Positions 7,486 through 15,434 of a DNA stretch of 64,000 bases are shown one piece after another. The position numbers were made by a program, and so were the translations under genes. Source of the stretch: Falsiroseomonas frigidaquae (GTDB lineage Bacteria; Pseudomonadota; Alphaproteobacteria; Acetobacterales; Acetobacteraceae); the NCBI RefSeq assembly GCF_012163145.1, contig NZ_JAAVTX010000002.1:558001-622000 (forward strand). The letters are read 5' to 3'. Numbering within the stretch: the first letter of the stretch is position 1; the number at the start of each line of letters is the position of its first letter. The notes under the pieces are model-generated. The model made no database searches and had not been told where the DNA came from. It saw nothing but the letters and a program-made list of their open reading frames with translations.

Positions 7486-9720
7486 CTAGACCTCGCTCGC
7501 CTTCTGGACGAAGCGGTCCAGCACGCGTTTCGGGCCGGTGTGGTCGAAGGTGATGTCCAGGCGGTCTTCGTCGATGTCGGTGATCGTGCCGTAGCCGAAT
7601 TTCTGGTGGAAGACGCGTTCGCCCTTGGCCAGGGTGGATTCACGGGCCGGGCGTTCGCGGGTGTCCCAGGGATTCACGTCGGTGATGCGCGGGCGGCGGG
7701 CGAGCAGGCCGGATTGGCCGAGAAAGACGCTCGGGGTGTCTGCCATGCGGTTGGCGCGGGTGGTGGATTGGCCTTCGCGGGTGATGGCGTCTTCCGGCAG
7801 TTCGTCCAGGAAGCGTGACGGCAGGGAGGAGGTCCAGTTGCCGTAGATGCGGCGGTTGGCCGCGTGGCTGATGATGGCGGTGCGACGGGCGCGGGTGATG
7901 CCCACATAGGCCAGCCGCCGTTCCTCCTCGAGCGATTTGTCGCCGCCTTCGTCGAGCGAGCGTTGGGAGGGAAACAGGCCTTCTTCCCAGCCGGGCAGGA
8001 AGACGGTGTCGAATTCCAGGCCCTTGGCGGCGTGCAGCGTCATCAGCTGGACGCGCTCGGCTTCCGCGTTCTCGTCGGTTTCCATCACCAGGGCGACGTG
8101 GTCGAGGAAGCCGGCGAGGGTCTGGTAGTCACCCAGGGCGCGCAGCAGTTCCTTGAGGTTTTCCAGCCGGCCGGGGGCTTCGGGGCTGCGGTCCAGCTTC
8201 CACATCTCGGTGTAGCCGGATTCGTCCAGCAGGGTCGCGGCGGCGACGACGTGGCCTTCCTTCTCGTTCACCTGGCGCCAGCGGACGAAGCCGCGCATCA
8301 GTTCGCGGAGTGCGTTGCGCGGCTTCGGCTTCAGCGCGTCGGTTTCGGCGATGCGTTCGGCGGCCAGCGCCAGGGGGATGTTCTCCGCGCGGGCTGCCTG
8401 GTGCAGCGCGCGCATGCCGCTGTCGCCCAGGCCGCGCTTCGGCGTGTTGACGATGCGTTCGAAGGCCAGGTCATCCGCGGGTTGGTGCAGGATGCGGAGA
8501 TAGGCCATGGCGTCGCGGATTTCCGCGCGCTCGTAGAATTTCAGCCCGCCGACCACCCGATAGGGCAGGCCGAGGGTGATCAGGCGTTCCTCGAAGCTGC
8601 GGGTCTGGAAGCCGGCGCGGACCAGGATGGCGAATTCGGAAAGCGGGTGGCCCTTGCGCTGCGCCTGCTCGATCCGCTCGCCCACCATGCGAGCTTCCTC
8701 CTCGCTGTCCCACAGGGACACGACGCGGACCTTCTCGCCCTCGGCATCCTTGCGGCCGGCGCGCAGCGTCTTGCCGAGGCGGCCGGCATTGCGGGCGATC
8801 AGCCCCGCCGCGGCGGCGAGAATCGGTTTGGTGGAGCGGTAGTTGGACTCCAGCCGCACCGTGCGGGCGCCCGGAAAGTCCTTCTCAAATCGCAAGATGT
8901 TCTCGATCTCGGCGCCGCGCCAGGAATAGATCGACTGGTCGTCGTCGCCGACGCAGCAGATGTTGCGCTGGGCCGGGTCCTCGTTCTGGGCCAGCAGGCG
9001 CAGCCACAGGTACTGGACCAGGTTGGTGTCCTGGTACTCGTCCACCAGGATGTAGCGGAAGGTGCGGTGGTACTCCGCCAGGATATCGGGGCGGGTGCGC
9101 AGGATTTCGGTGACGTGCAGCAGCAGGTCGCCGAAATCGGCGGCGTTGAGTTCCACCAGGCGGCGCTGATAGGCCTCGTACAGCGCGCGGGCGCGGTTGT
9201 TGGCGTAGTCGGAATCCTCCGCCGGCGTGATCCGCGCGGGGGTCAGGCCGCGGTCCTTCCAGCGCTGGATCACCCCCATCAGCCCCTGGGCCGGCCAGCG
9301 CTTGCTGTCGATGCCGCCGGCGGCCTCCATGATCTGCTTCAGCAGGCGCATCTGGTCGTCGGTGTCGAGGATGGTGAAGTTGGACTTCAGGCCAACGATC
9401 TCGGCGTGCCGGCGCAGCATGCGCGCGCAGAGCGCGTGGAAGGTGCCGAGCCACAGCCCCTCCGCCGGCTGGCCGAGGATGGCGGCGACACGCTCCCGCA
9501 TCTCCTTCGCCGCCTTGTTGGTGAAGGTCACCGCCAGCACCTGCCAGGGGCGGGCGCGGCCGGTCATCAGCAGATGGGCGAAGCGGGTGGTCAGCACGCT
9601 GGTCTTGCCGGTGCCGGCGCCGGCCAGCACCAGCAGCGGGCCATCCAGCGTTTCCACCGCCTGGCGCTGTTCCGGGTTGAGCCGGGCGAGGTAGTCGGGC
9701 TGCGGCGCCGGCAGGCTCAT
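7486..9720 (-). CDS. uvrD: UvrD/PcrA-family superfamily 1 DNA helicase
   Basis: 744 residues, the full length of UvrD/PcrA. It is a 3'-5' helicase acting in nucleotide excision and mismatch repair and in clearing replication forks. Motifs in order: Walker A GAGTGKT near residue 37, VDEYQDTN, DDDQSIYSWRGAEI, VRLESNYRS, LMTLHAAKGLEF and VGITRA. The C-terminus (GERVFHQKFGYGTI) is the UvrD/PcrA tail that contacts RNA polymerase. The start ATG overlaps the stop of the upstream pentapeptide-repeat gene by 4 nt, implying coupled translation. The frame is open far upstream on the same strand only through GC bias. Whether uvrD or pcrA is the better name cannot be settled here. Confidence 0.93.
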   Translation of the reverse strand: MSLPAPQPDYLARLNPEQRQAVETLDGPLLVLAGAGTGKTSVLTTRFAHLLMTGRARPWQVLAVTFTNKAAKEMRERVAAILGQPAEGLWLGTFHALCARMLRRHAEIVGLKSNFTILDTDDQMRLLKQIMEAAGGIDSKRWPAQGLMGVIQRWKDRGLTPARITPAEDSDYANNRARALYEAYQRRLVELNAADFGDLLLHVTEILRTRPDILAEYHRTFRYILVDEYQDTNLVQYLWLRLLAQNEDPAQRNICCVGDDDQSIYSWRGAEIENILRFEKDFPGARTVRLESNYRSTKPILAAAAGLIARNAGRLGKTLRAGRKDAEGEKVRVVSLWDSEEEARMVGERIEQAQRKGHPLSEFAILVRAGFQTRSFEERLITLGLPYRVVGGLKFYERAEIRDAMAYLRILHQPADDLAFERIVNTPKRGLGDSGMRALHQAARAENIPLALAAERIAETDALKPKPRNALRELMRGFVRWRQVNEKEGHVVAAATLLDESGYTEMWKLDRSPEAPGRLENLKELLRALGDYQTLAGFLDHVALVMETDENAEAERVQLMTLHAAKGLEFDTVFLPGWEEGLFPSQRSLDEGGDKSLEEERRLAYVGITRARRTAIISHAANRRIYGNWTSSLPSRFLDELPEDAITREGQSTTRANRMADTPSVFLGQSGLLARRPRITDVNPWDTRERPARESTLAKGERVFHQKFGYGTITDIDEDRLDITFDHTGPKRVLDRFVQKASEV

Positions 9721-10241
9721 TGGCAGGACCCTACGGACCCCGCGGCGCAGATCCGCGCGCCATCGGTCCAGGTCGCGCCGCTGAGGATCACCCCGGTGAA
9801 ATCCGTGCCGCCGAGCATCGCGCCGGTCAGGTCGGCCTCCGTCAGGTCGGCGCGGTACATCCGGGCGCGGCGCAGGTCGGCGCGCACCAGCCTGGCACCG
9901 CGCAACGTGGCGCGGGTGAAATCGGCCTCCCGCAGCGTTGCGCCGGTCAGGTCGGCGCCGTTCAGGTCGGAGGAGACGAAGCGCACATAGGACCCCTCCA
10001 CCCCGACCAGCCTGGCGCCGGCGAGCTGGGTGCGTTGCAGGGAGGCATCGCGCAGCTGCATGCCGGAAAGGTCCGCCTCGTTCAGGTCCCGCCCATCCAG
10101 GCTGCAGCGCCGCCAGCTCACCCCTGGGCCGGGCGGATCCGTGCAGGCGGCGAGCGCCGGCACGGCGCCCAGAATCAGCGCCAGCAGCACCATCAGGGGC
10201 AGGCGCCAGGGGCGATGGGTGGTGTGATGACGTCCGCGCAC
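9717..10241 (-). CDS. Pentapeptide-repeat protein, probably exported
   Basis: About 174 residues from a GTG start at 10241; an ATG at 10193 (MVLLALILG) or at 10304 is possible. The N-terminal hydrophobic stretch (LPLMVLLALILGAVPALA) looks like a signal peptide, and the basic residues before it favour the longer start. About 100 residues of A(D/N)LxX pentapeptide repeats follow (DLNGADLTGATLREADFTRA), forming a right-handed quadrilateral beta-helix. The function is unknown: pentapeptide proteins include DNA-mimic gyrase protectors, but an exported one would not reach gyrase. The stop overlaps the uvrD start by 4 nt. A single Cys pair (ICAAGSVGSC) closes the chain. Confidence 0.75.
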   Translation of the reverse strand: MRGRHHTTHRPWRLPLMVLLALILGAVPALAACTDPPGPGVSWRRCSLDGRDLNEADLSGMQLRDASLQRTQLAGARLVGVEGSYVRFVSSDLNGADLTGATLREADFTRATLRGARLVRADLRRARMYRADLTEADLTGAMLGGTDFTGVILSGATWTDGARICAAGSVGSCQ

Positions 10242-10314
10242 GCCTTGGATATAGAACACAGGTCGAACAACGCCAACCTCGCCCGCTTCCCGTCCCTGAG
10301 CCATTGGGTTCCCC

Positions 10315-11253
10315 TTGGTCCGTTTTCTCGAATGGTCCGCCCGCCATGGCGGTGCCCTGCTGGGCTATGGCGTATTCCTCGGCGTGCTGCTGCCGCCGCT
10401 GGCGGCCGCCACGCGGGATGTGGTGACGCCCGTCGTTGCCTGCCTGATGACATTGGTGTTGCTGCGGGTCGATTTCGGCCAGGTGCTGGGTTACCTGCGC
10501 CGGCCGCTGCTGGTCGCGGCGCTGCTGGCCTGGGTGCTGCTGGCCTGCCCGCTGATCGTCTTCGCCCTGGTCCGGCTGCTGGGGCTGGAGGGGCCGCTCG
10601 GCGGTGCTGTGGTCATCATGGCCACCGGCTGCGCCGCCACATCCTCCCCGGCCTTCGCGCGGATGGTGGGGCTGGATGGGGAGATTTCCCTGGTCGTCGC
10701 GGTGCTGTCCACGCTGCTGATCCCCTTCACCGCGCCGCCCCTGGCGCTGGGGTTGATGGGGATCGACCTGGCGATTTCCCTCACCGGGCTGATGGGGCGG
10801 CTGGCGCTGGTGGTGGGGCTGCCGCTGGTGATCTCCCTGGTAATCCGGCGGCTGGCAGGGCCGGCGCGGCTGACGACCTATGGCCGCAGCGTCGACGGCG
10901 CCGTGGTGCTGCTGGTGGTGCTGTACGGCTTCGGCGTGATGGATGGGCTGCAGGCGGCGATCCTGGCCGATCCGCTCTGGGTCGCGGGCGGGGTGGCGCT
11001 GGCCTTCCTGGGCAATTTCGGGCTCAACCTGCTGACGGCGCTGGCCTTCCTGAAGCCGGCCGGGCCGCGCATCGCGCTGTCCGCGGGGCTGCTTTCCGGC
11101 AACCGCAACATGGCACTGTACCTGGCGGTGCTGCCGGCGGCGACGGATGCGCGCATCCTGATGTTCTTCGCGCTGTGCCAGTTCCCGCTGTTCCTGTCCC
11201 CCGTGCTGCTGCGCCCGGTCTATGACCGGCTGCGGGCGCGGCTCATCAGCTGA
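10315..11253 (+). CDS. BASS-type (bile acid:sodium symporter-like) membrane transporter
   Basis: 312 residues and almost entirely hydrophobic, with about nine or ten transmembrane segments. The pattern matches the bile acid/sodium symporter fold: a GCAATSSPAFARMVGLDG turn near residue 105 and a conserved SGNRNMALYLAVL segment near residue 262 that corresponds to the family's crossover region. The substrate cannot be read from the sequence; family members carry bile acids, pantoate, pyruvate or arsenite. The start is TTG (MVRFLEWSARHGG), since no ATG lies nearby in frame. It is divergent from the pentapeptide gene, with very little promoter space if the latter used its longest start. Confidence 0.78.
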   Translation: MVRFLEWSARHGGALLGYGVFLGVLLPPLAAATRDVVTPVVACLMTLVLLRVDFGQVLGYLRRPLLVAALLAWVLLACPLIVFALVRLLGLEGPLGGAVVIMATGCAATSSPAFARMVGLDGEISLVVAVLSTLLIPFTAPPLALGLMGIDLAISLTGLMGRLALVVGLPLVISLVIRRLAGPARLTTYGRSVDGAVVLLVVLYGFGVMDGLQAAILADPLWVAGGVALAFLGNFGLNLLTALAFLKPAGPRIALSAGLLSGNRNMALYLAVLPAATDARILMFFALCQFPLFLSPVLLRPVYDRLRARLIS

Positions 11254-11321
11254 CGAAACCCCTTGCCGCGCGGCGATTCGCGCCCTGCTATGGCGCGACG
11301 TCCCAATAAGGAAGCGGCTGC

Positions 11322-11747
11322 ATGGCCTGGCCCGACCCGCAACGCCCTGGAGAACCCGCAGACCCGTCCCGCCCCTGGCACTGGGTGGCGCGGGTGGAGG
11401 ATCGTGGCCGGGCGCCGCTGCCCATCGGCTGGAACGGCGCGCTGCGGCAATGGATGGTGTGGGACGGCAGCGCCGTGACGGCGGAGGAGGCGGCGCGCCG
11501 CTTCGCCTATCTCGGCCCCTGCCTGACGCCGGCGGAGACGGAACAGGCCCTGGCCACCGCGCTGCCCGCCGAACCACGGGCGCCGGAGGAACCGCGCGGC
11601 CTGGCGGCGCTGGCGGCTTCCGCGACCCCGCCGCCGCCGCCCGCCATGGTCTATCGTCGCGACGCGGTGCGGAACCACCTGCTGATCTTCGCCGGCACGC
11701 TGTTCGGCACGCTGTTCCTCGCCGAATGGATCATCGGCGTCAGGTAG
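11322..11747 (+). CDS. Hypothetical protein with GYF_2-like N-terminus and C-terminal membrane anchor
   Basis: 141 residues with a clear AAGGAAG ribosome-binding site. The N-terminal half is rich in Trp and charged residues (PWHWVARVEDRGRAPLPIGWNG) and loosely resembles small GYF-type adaptor domains. A Pro-rich linker follows near residue 105, then one C-terminal transmembrane helix (NHLLIFAGTLFGTLFLAEWIIG). It is therefore likely a tail-anchored inner-membrane protein facing the cytoplasm. I do not recognise the family with confidence. It is convergent with metF, 15 nt apart. Confidence 0.7.
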   Translation: MAWPDPQRPGEPADPSRPWHWVARVEDRGRAPLPIGWNGALRQWMVWDGSAVTAEEAARRFAYLGPCLTPAETEQALATALPAEPRAPEEPRGLAALAASATPPPPPAMVYRRDAVRNHLLIFAGTLFGTLFLAEWIIGVR

Positions 11748-11762
11748 CGCCCCGGGCGGCCA

Positions 11763-12698
11763 TCAGGCTGCCTTTTGCGGCCGCGCGCCCAGCAGATGGG
11801 CGATGGCGTAGGTCAGGTCGGCGCGGTTCAGCGTGTAGAAGTGGAACTCGTCCACGCCATTGGCCTGCAGCAGCCGCACCTGTTCGGCGGCGACCACGGC
11901 GGCGACCATGCGGCGCGTATCCGCGTCCTCCTCCAGCCCCTCGAACAGCTTGCCCATCCAGGCGGGGACCGAGGCGCCGCACATCGCCGAGAATTTCTTC
12001 ACCTGCGTGAAATTCGATACCGGCAGAATGCCCGGCACGATCGGCACGGTGATGCCGGCGGCGGCGCAACGGTCGATGAAGCGGAGATAGACATCGGTGT
12101 CGAAGAAATACTGGGTGATCGCCCGGGTCGCCCCGGCATCGATCTTCCGCTTCAGGAAATCCAGATCCATGTCGGCGGAGGCGGCGGCGGGATGCATCTC
12201 GGGATAGGCGCCGACCGAGATGTCAAAATCGCCGATCCGGCGCAGCCCGCGCACCAGGTCCTCCGCCTGGGCGTAGCCGCCCGGATGCGGGGTGTACTGG
12301 CTGGCGCCGGCCGGCGGGTCGCCGCGCAGCGCCACGATGTGGCGGACGCCGGCCGCCATGTAGTCGCGCGCCACCTCATCCACCTCCTCCTGCGTCGCGC
12401 CGACGCAGGTCAGGTGCGCGGCGGGGGTGAGGGAGGTTTCCTTCGCCAGCCGCGCCACCGTCTCATGCGTGCGGGTCCGCGTGGTGCCGCCGGCGCCATA
12501 GGTGACGGAGACGAAACGCGGCCCCAGCGGCTCCAGCCGCCGGATCGCGGCCCAGAGCGCGGTCTCCAGCGCCTCGTTCTTCGGCGGGAAGAACTCGAAG
12601 GACAGCTTCGGTGGCGGCATCTCGGTGGGCACCGGCAGGCTGGCAACGCGCGGGCCGGTCAACCAACGCTGCAGGGTGCCGGGAAGGGCCATGTCCAT
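11763..12698 (-). CDS. metF: 5,10-methylenetetrahydrofolate reductase
   Basis: 311 residues, FAD-dependent. It reduces methylenetetrahydrofolate to 5-methyltetrahydrofolate, the methyl donor for methionine synthesis. Family signatures: LSFEFFPPKN near residue 30 with the catalytic Glu, VTYGAGGTTR, VALRGDPP, QYFFDTDVY, and a C-terminal NGVDEFHFYTLNR. I chose ATG 12698 (MDMALPG) because the upstream extension has no family sequence. The 209-nt leader up to the divergent mlaA gene contains a strong hairpin (12792-12814), possibly regulatory. No metH or regulator gene is adjacent. Confidence 0.94.
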   Translation of the reverse strand: MDMALPGTLQRWLTGPRVASLPVPTEMPPPKLSFEFFPPKNEALETALWAAIRRLEPLGPRFVSVTYGAGGTTRTRTHETVARLAKETSLTPAAHLTCVGATQEEVDEVARDYMAAGVRHIVALRGDPPAGASQYTPHPGGYAQAEDLVRGLRRIGDFDISVGAYPEMHPAAASADMDLDFLKRKIDAGATRAITQYFFDTDVYLRFIDRCAAAGITVPIVPGILPVSNFTQVKKFSAMCGASVPAWMGKLFEGLEEDADTRRMVAAVVAAEQVRLLQANGVDEFHFYTLNRADLTYAIAHLLGARPQKAA

Positions 12699-12791
12699 CG
12701 GGCGGGTTCTCTCGCGGATTCTCGGGGGGGCAGGCGTCACCGGGTGGATCACACCTTCCGGGCCCTGGATGTCTCTGAGCGTAACTTCATC

Positions 12792-12814
12792 GGCACCACC
12801 GTTTCGCTGGTGCC
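12792..12814 (-). promoter_or_regulatory. Hairpin in the metF leader
   Basis: A perfect 7-bp stem (GGCACCA/TGGTGCC) encloses a 9-nt loop, about 95 nt upstream of the metF start. It lies in non-coding sequence shared with the divergent mlaA gene. A role in metF regulation is inference. It does not match the SAM-II consensus that I would expect in front of alphaproteobacterial methionine genes. Confidence 0.35.
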
Positions 12815-12907
12815 TTGCCAAGCATATAAGGGTGGTATCGCGCCCCAGGAAGTCCCGGGTCGCGATGGCTGGGCTGCGCCCGGCTGCCCGCTTCCGGAGG
12901 TCACCCG

Positions 12908-13759
12908 TTGATCCGCATCTGCAATGCCGTCGCATCTGGCATCCCCCAGGCCAGCATCCATCAGCGCCGCAACCGGACCAGCCGCATCCTGCCATTCCTG
13001 GCGCTTGCCGCCGCCCTGGGGCTGGGCGCCTGCGCCACCCGGCCCGATCCGGCGAACCCAGAGGCGGTGGCCGAGTTCCGCGCCAACAACGACCCGCTGG
13101 AGCCGCTGAACCGCGGCGCCTACTTCGTGCATGACGGGATCGACACGCTGGTGCTGCGCCCGGCAGCGGAGATCTATCGCGTCTTCCTGCCGCCCGAGGT
13201 CCGCACCGCCATCCGCAACATCCTGGCCAATCTCCGCACGCCGGTGATCCTGGCCAATGACCTGATGCAGGGCGAGACCCAGCGCGCCGCCACCACCACC
13301 GGCCGCTTCCTGGTGAACACCACGGTCGGCATCGGCGGCATCTTCGACCGCGCGACCGATTTCGGCCTGATCGGCCACACCGAGGATTTCGGCCAGACCC
13401 TGGCGGTCTGGGGCGCCCCCGAGGGGCCCTACCTGTTCATTCCGGTGCTCGGCCCGTCCAGCCCGCGGGACGTGGTGGGCTTCGCCGGCGACGTGGCGCT
13501 GAGCCCCTTCACCTATACCGGCGGCGGCGAGACCTGGGACGCGATCAACATCACCCGCACCGGCACCACCGCCGTCTCCACGCGCGAAAGCCTGATTGAA
13601 CCGATCGACCAGGTGCGCGCTACTTCGCTCGACCCCTACGCCACCATCCGCAGCGCCTATCGCCAGCGCCGGGTCGTGGAAATCCGCAATCAGGTGACAG
13701 GGGCCGCAGCGACCTCCGACTCCGGCCTCGGCTCCGGCATTCAGGGCATGCGGCGCTGA
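12908..13759 (+). CDS. mlaA: MlaA (VacJ) outer-membrane lipoprotein for phospholipid retrograde transport
   Basis: 283 residues. A lipobox (LGLGAC, lipid-modified Cys42) follows a basic N-terminus. The MlaA core begins with NDPLEPLNRGAYFVHDGID near residue 65 and continues with ILANLRTPVILANDLMQG, VNTTVGIGGIFDRA and a VWGAPEGPYLFIPVLGPSSPRD motif. MlaA extracts misplaced phospholipids from the outer leaflet and passes them to MlaC. The start is TTG at 12908, preceded by a good GGAGG at about 9 nt. The next gene, mlaC, is 31 nt downstream, so they form an operon. The MlaFEDB transporter is not in this window. Confidence 0.93.
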   Translation: MIRICNAVASGIPQASIHQRRNRTSRILPFLALAAALGLGACATRPDPANPEAVAEFRANNDPLEPLNRGAYFVHDGIDTLVLRPAAEIYRVFLPPEVRTAIRNILANLRTPVILANDLMQGETQRAATTTGRFLVNTTVGIGGIFDRATDFGLIGHTEDFGQTLAVWGAPEGPYLFIPVLGPSSPRDVVGFAGDVALSPFTYTGGGETWDAINITRTGTTAVSTRESLIEPIDQVRATSLDPYATIRSAYRQRRVVEIRNQVTGAAATSDSGLGSGIQGMRR

Positions 13760-13790
13760 GCGCGGCGGCCCGAGAAGGACAGCATTCCCC

Positions 13791-14426
13791 ATGACAGCAA
13801 GCAATCTCGCCCGCCGCCCCCTGCTGGTTGGTGCACTCGGCCTGCTCGGCCTCAGCGGCGCCGCCCGGGCGCAGCAGATGGATATCGGCCGCGCCTCCGC
13901 CTTCATCGAGGGCACCGGCCGTGATCTGGTCGCCGCCATCAACGCCGATGGGCCGGTGCCGCAGCGGCGGGACCGCGTCGGCGCCATCCTGCGCCGCGCC
14001 GTGGATGTGGAGGGCGTCGGCCGCTTCATCCTCGGCCGCTGGTGGCGCACCGCCAGCCCGCAGCAGCAGCAGGAATACCTGCGGCTGTTCGAGGAGGTGC
14101 TGATCCGCAACCTGTCCTCCCGCTTCGGCGAGTACCAGGGCCTGACCTTCACCCTGGGCCGCAGCCAGGCGCGGACCGAGGAGGACGTGCTGGTCTCCAC
14201 CATCGTCGAGCGCGCCGGCAGCCCGGCCTTCGGGCTGGACTGGCGGGTGGCGGAAGTGGGCGGCCAGCCCAAGGTGGTGGACGTGATCGCCGAGGGCACC
14301 AGCCTGCGGCTGACCACGCGCAGCGAATACAGCAGCGTCATCACCCGCAGCGGCAATGACGTGCAGGCCCTGCTGACCGCCATGCGCCGCCAGATCACCC
14401 AACTCGCCGCCCGCGAAGGCACCTGA
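13791..14426 (+). CDS. mlaC: MlaC periplasmic phospholipid-binding protein
   Basis: 211 residues with a signal peptide (RRPLLVGALGLLGLSGAARAQ). The MlaC/Ttg2D family shows as FIEGTGRDLVAAIN, then RFILGRWWRTASPQQQQEYLRLFEEVLIR near residue 80, and a terminal VTTRSEYSSVI-like segment. It ferries phospholipids across the periplasm from MlaA to the inner-membrane Mla complex. It lies directly after mlaA and 6 nt before the CoA hydrolase-like gene, and all three face right. Confidence 0.92.
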   Translation: MTASNLARRPLLVGALGLLGLSGAARAQQMDIGRASAFIEGTGRDLVAAINADGPVPQRRDRVGAILRRAVDVEGVGRFILGRWWRTASPQQQQEYLRLFEEVLIRNLSSRFGEYQGLTFTLGRSQARTEEDVLVSTIVERAGSPAFGLDWRVAEVGGQPKVVDVIAEGTSLRLTTRSEYSSVITRSGNDVQALLTAMRRQITQLAAREGT

Positions 14427-14432
14427 CCGACG

Positions 14433-15434
14433 ATGACAGACGCCGAGCCGACCGTCCTCCTCCGGCAGGAGGGGGCGGCCGGCACCCTCCTGCTCAACCG
14501 CCCACGGGCCTTGAACGCCCTCGACCTGCCGATGATCGTGCAGCTCGACGCCGCCATCGGCCGGCTGCGGGATGACCCGGCAGTGCGGCTGGTGCTGCTG
14601 GAAGGTGCCGGCGGCAAGGCCTTCTGCGCCGGCGGCGACGTGCGGCGGGTGCGGGAGCAGGCGCTCGCCGGCGATGCCGCCGGGGTGCGCGCCTTCTTCG
14701 CCAGCGAATACGCCGTCAACGCCGCCATCGCGACGTTCAGCAAGCCCTGGATCAGCCTGATCGACGGCGTCTGCATGGGCGGCGGCATCGGCCTGTCCGT
14801 GCATGGCAGCCACCGCGTGGTGACGGAACACGCGCTGATCGCCATGCCGGAGACGGCGATCGCGCTGTTCCCGGATGTCGGCACCTCCTACGTCCTGCCG
14901 CGGCTGCCCGGCGCATTGGGCAAGTGGCTGGCCCTGACCGGCGCCAGGCTGCGCGGGGCGGAGGCGGTGGAAGCCGGCCTCGCCACGCATTTCGTGACCC
15001 GGGACCGGCTGCCGGCGCTGCGCGCGGCGCTGCTGGAGGGCGACGCCGCCGCGGTGGAGCGATTCGCCGGCGCCGTGCCGCCCGGGGCCATCGCCGCGCA
15101 GCGCCCGGCCATCGACCGCTGCTTCGGACACGCCACGCTGGCGGAAATCCAGGCGGCGCTGGCGGCCGAGGGCACCGACTGGGCCCGCGCCCAATCCGCG
15201 ATCCTCGCCCGGATGTCGCCCACCAGCCTGGCGGTCACGCTGGAATTGCTGCACCGCGGCGCCACGCGCGACCTGGCCGGCTGCCTGGCGATGGAGCTCG
15301 CACTGACCGCGCATGTCACCAGCCACCCCGATTTCGCCGAGGGCGTCCGCGCCGTGCTGGTGGACAAGGACAATGCGCCGCGTTGGGCGCCGGTGGCGGA
15401 TGTGGCGGGCTTCTTCGAGCCTATCGCAGCTTGA
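14433..15434 (+). CDS. Enoyl-CoA hydratase/isomerase family protein, 3-hydroxyisobutyryl-CoA hydrolase type
   Basis: 333 residues, which fits the longer ECH_2 (HIBYL-CoA hydrolase) branch rather than the 260-residue hydratases. Crotonase oxyanion-hole segments are GGKAFCAGGDVRRV near residue 65 and DGVCMGGGIGLS near residue 110; MPETAIALFPDVGTSY is the HIBCH signature carrying the catalytic Glu. It would hydrolyse 3-hydroxyisobutyryl-CoA in valine breakdown. It sits 6 nt after mlaC, although the functions are unrelated. The last 14 nt overlap the convergent GntR gene. Confidence 0.88.
   Translation: MTDAEPTVLLRQEGAAGTLLLNRPRALNALDLPMIVQLDAAIGRLRDDPAVRLVLLEGAGGKAFCAGGDVRRVREQALAGDAAGVRAFFASEYAVNAAIATFSKPWISLIDGVCMGGGIGLSVHGSHRVVTEHALIAMPETAIALFPDVGTSYVLPRLPGALGKWLALTGARLRGAEAVEAGLATHFVTRDRLPALRAALLEGDAAAVERFAGAVPPGAIAAQRPAIDRCFGHATLAEIQAALAAEGTDWARAQSAILARMSPTSLAVTLELLHRGATRDLAGCLAMELALTAHVTSHPDFAEGVRAVLVDKDNAPRWAPVADVAGFFEPIAA

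Noticed and set aside
12699-12907. SAM-II or SAH riboswitch in front of metF
   Set aside because: The conserved core sequences I know for these classes are absent; only a simple hairpin is supported.
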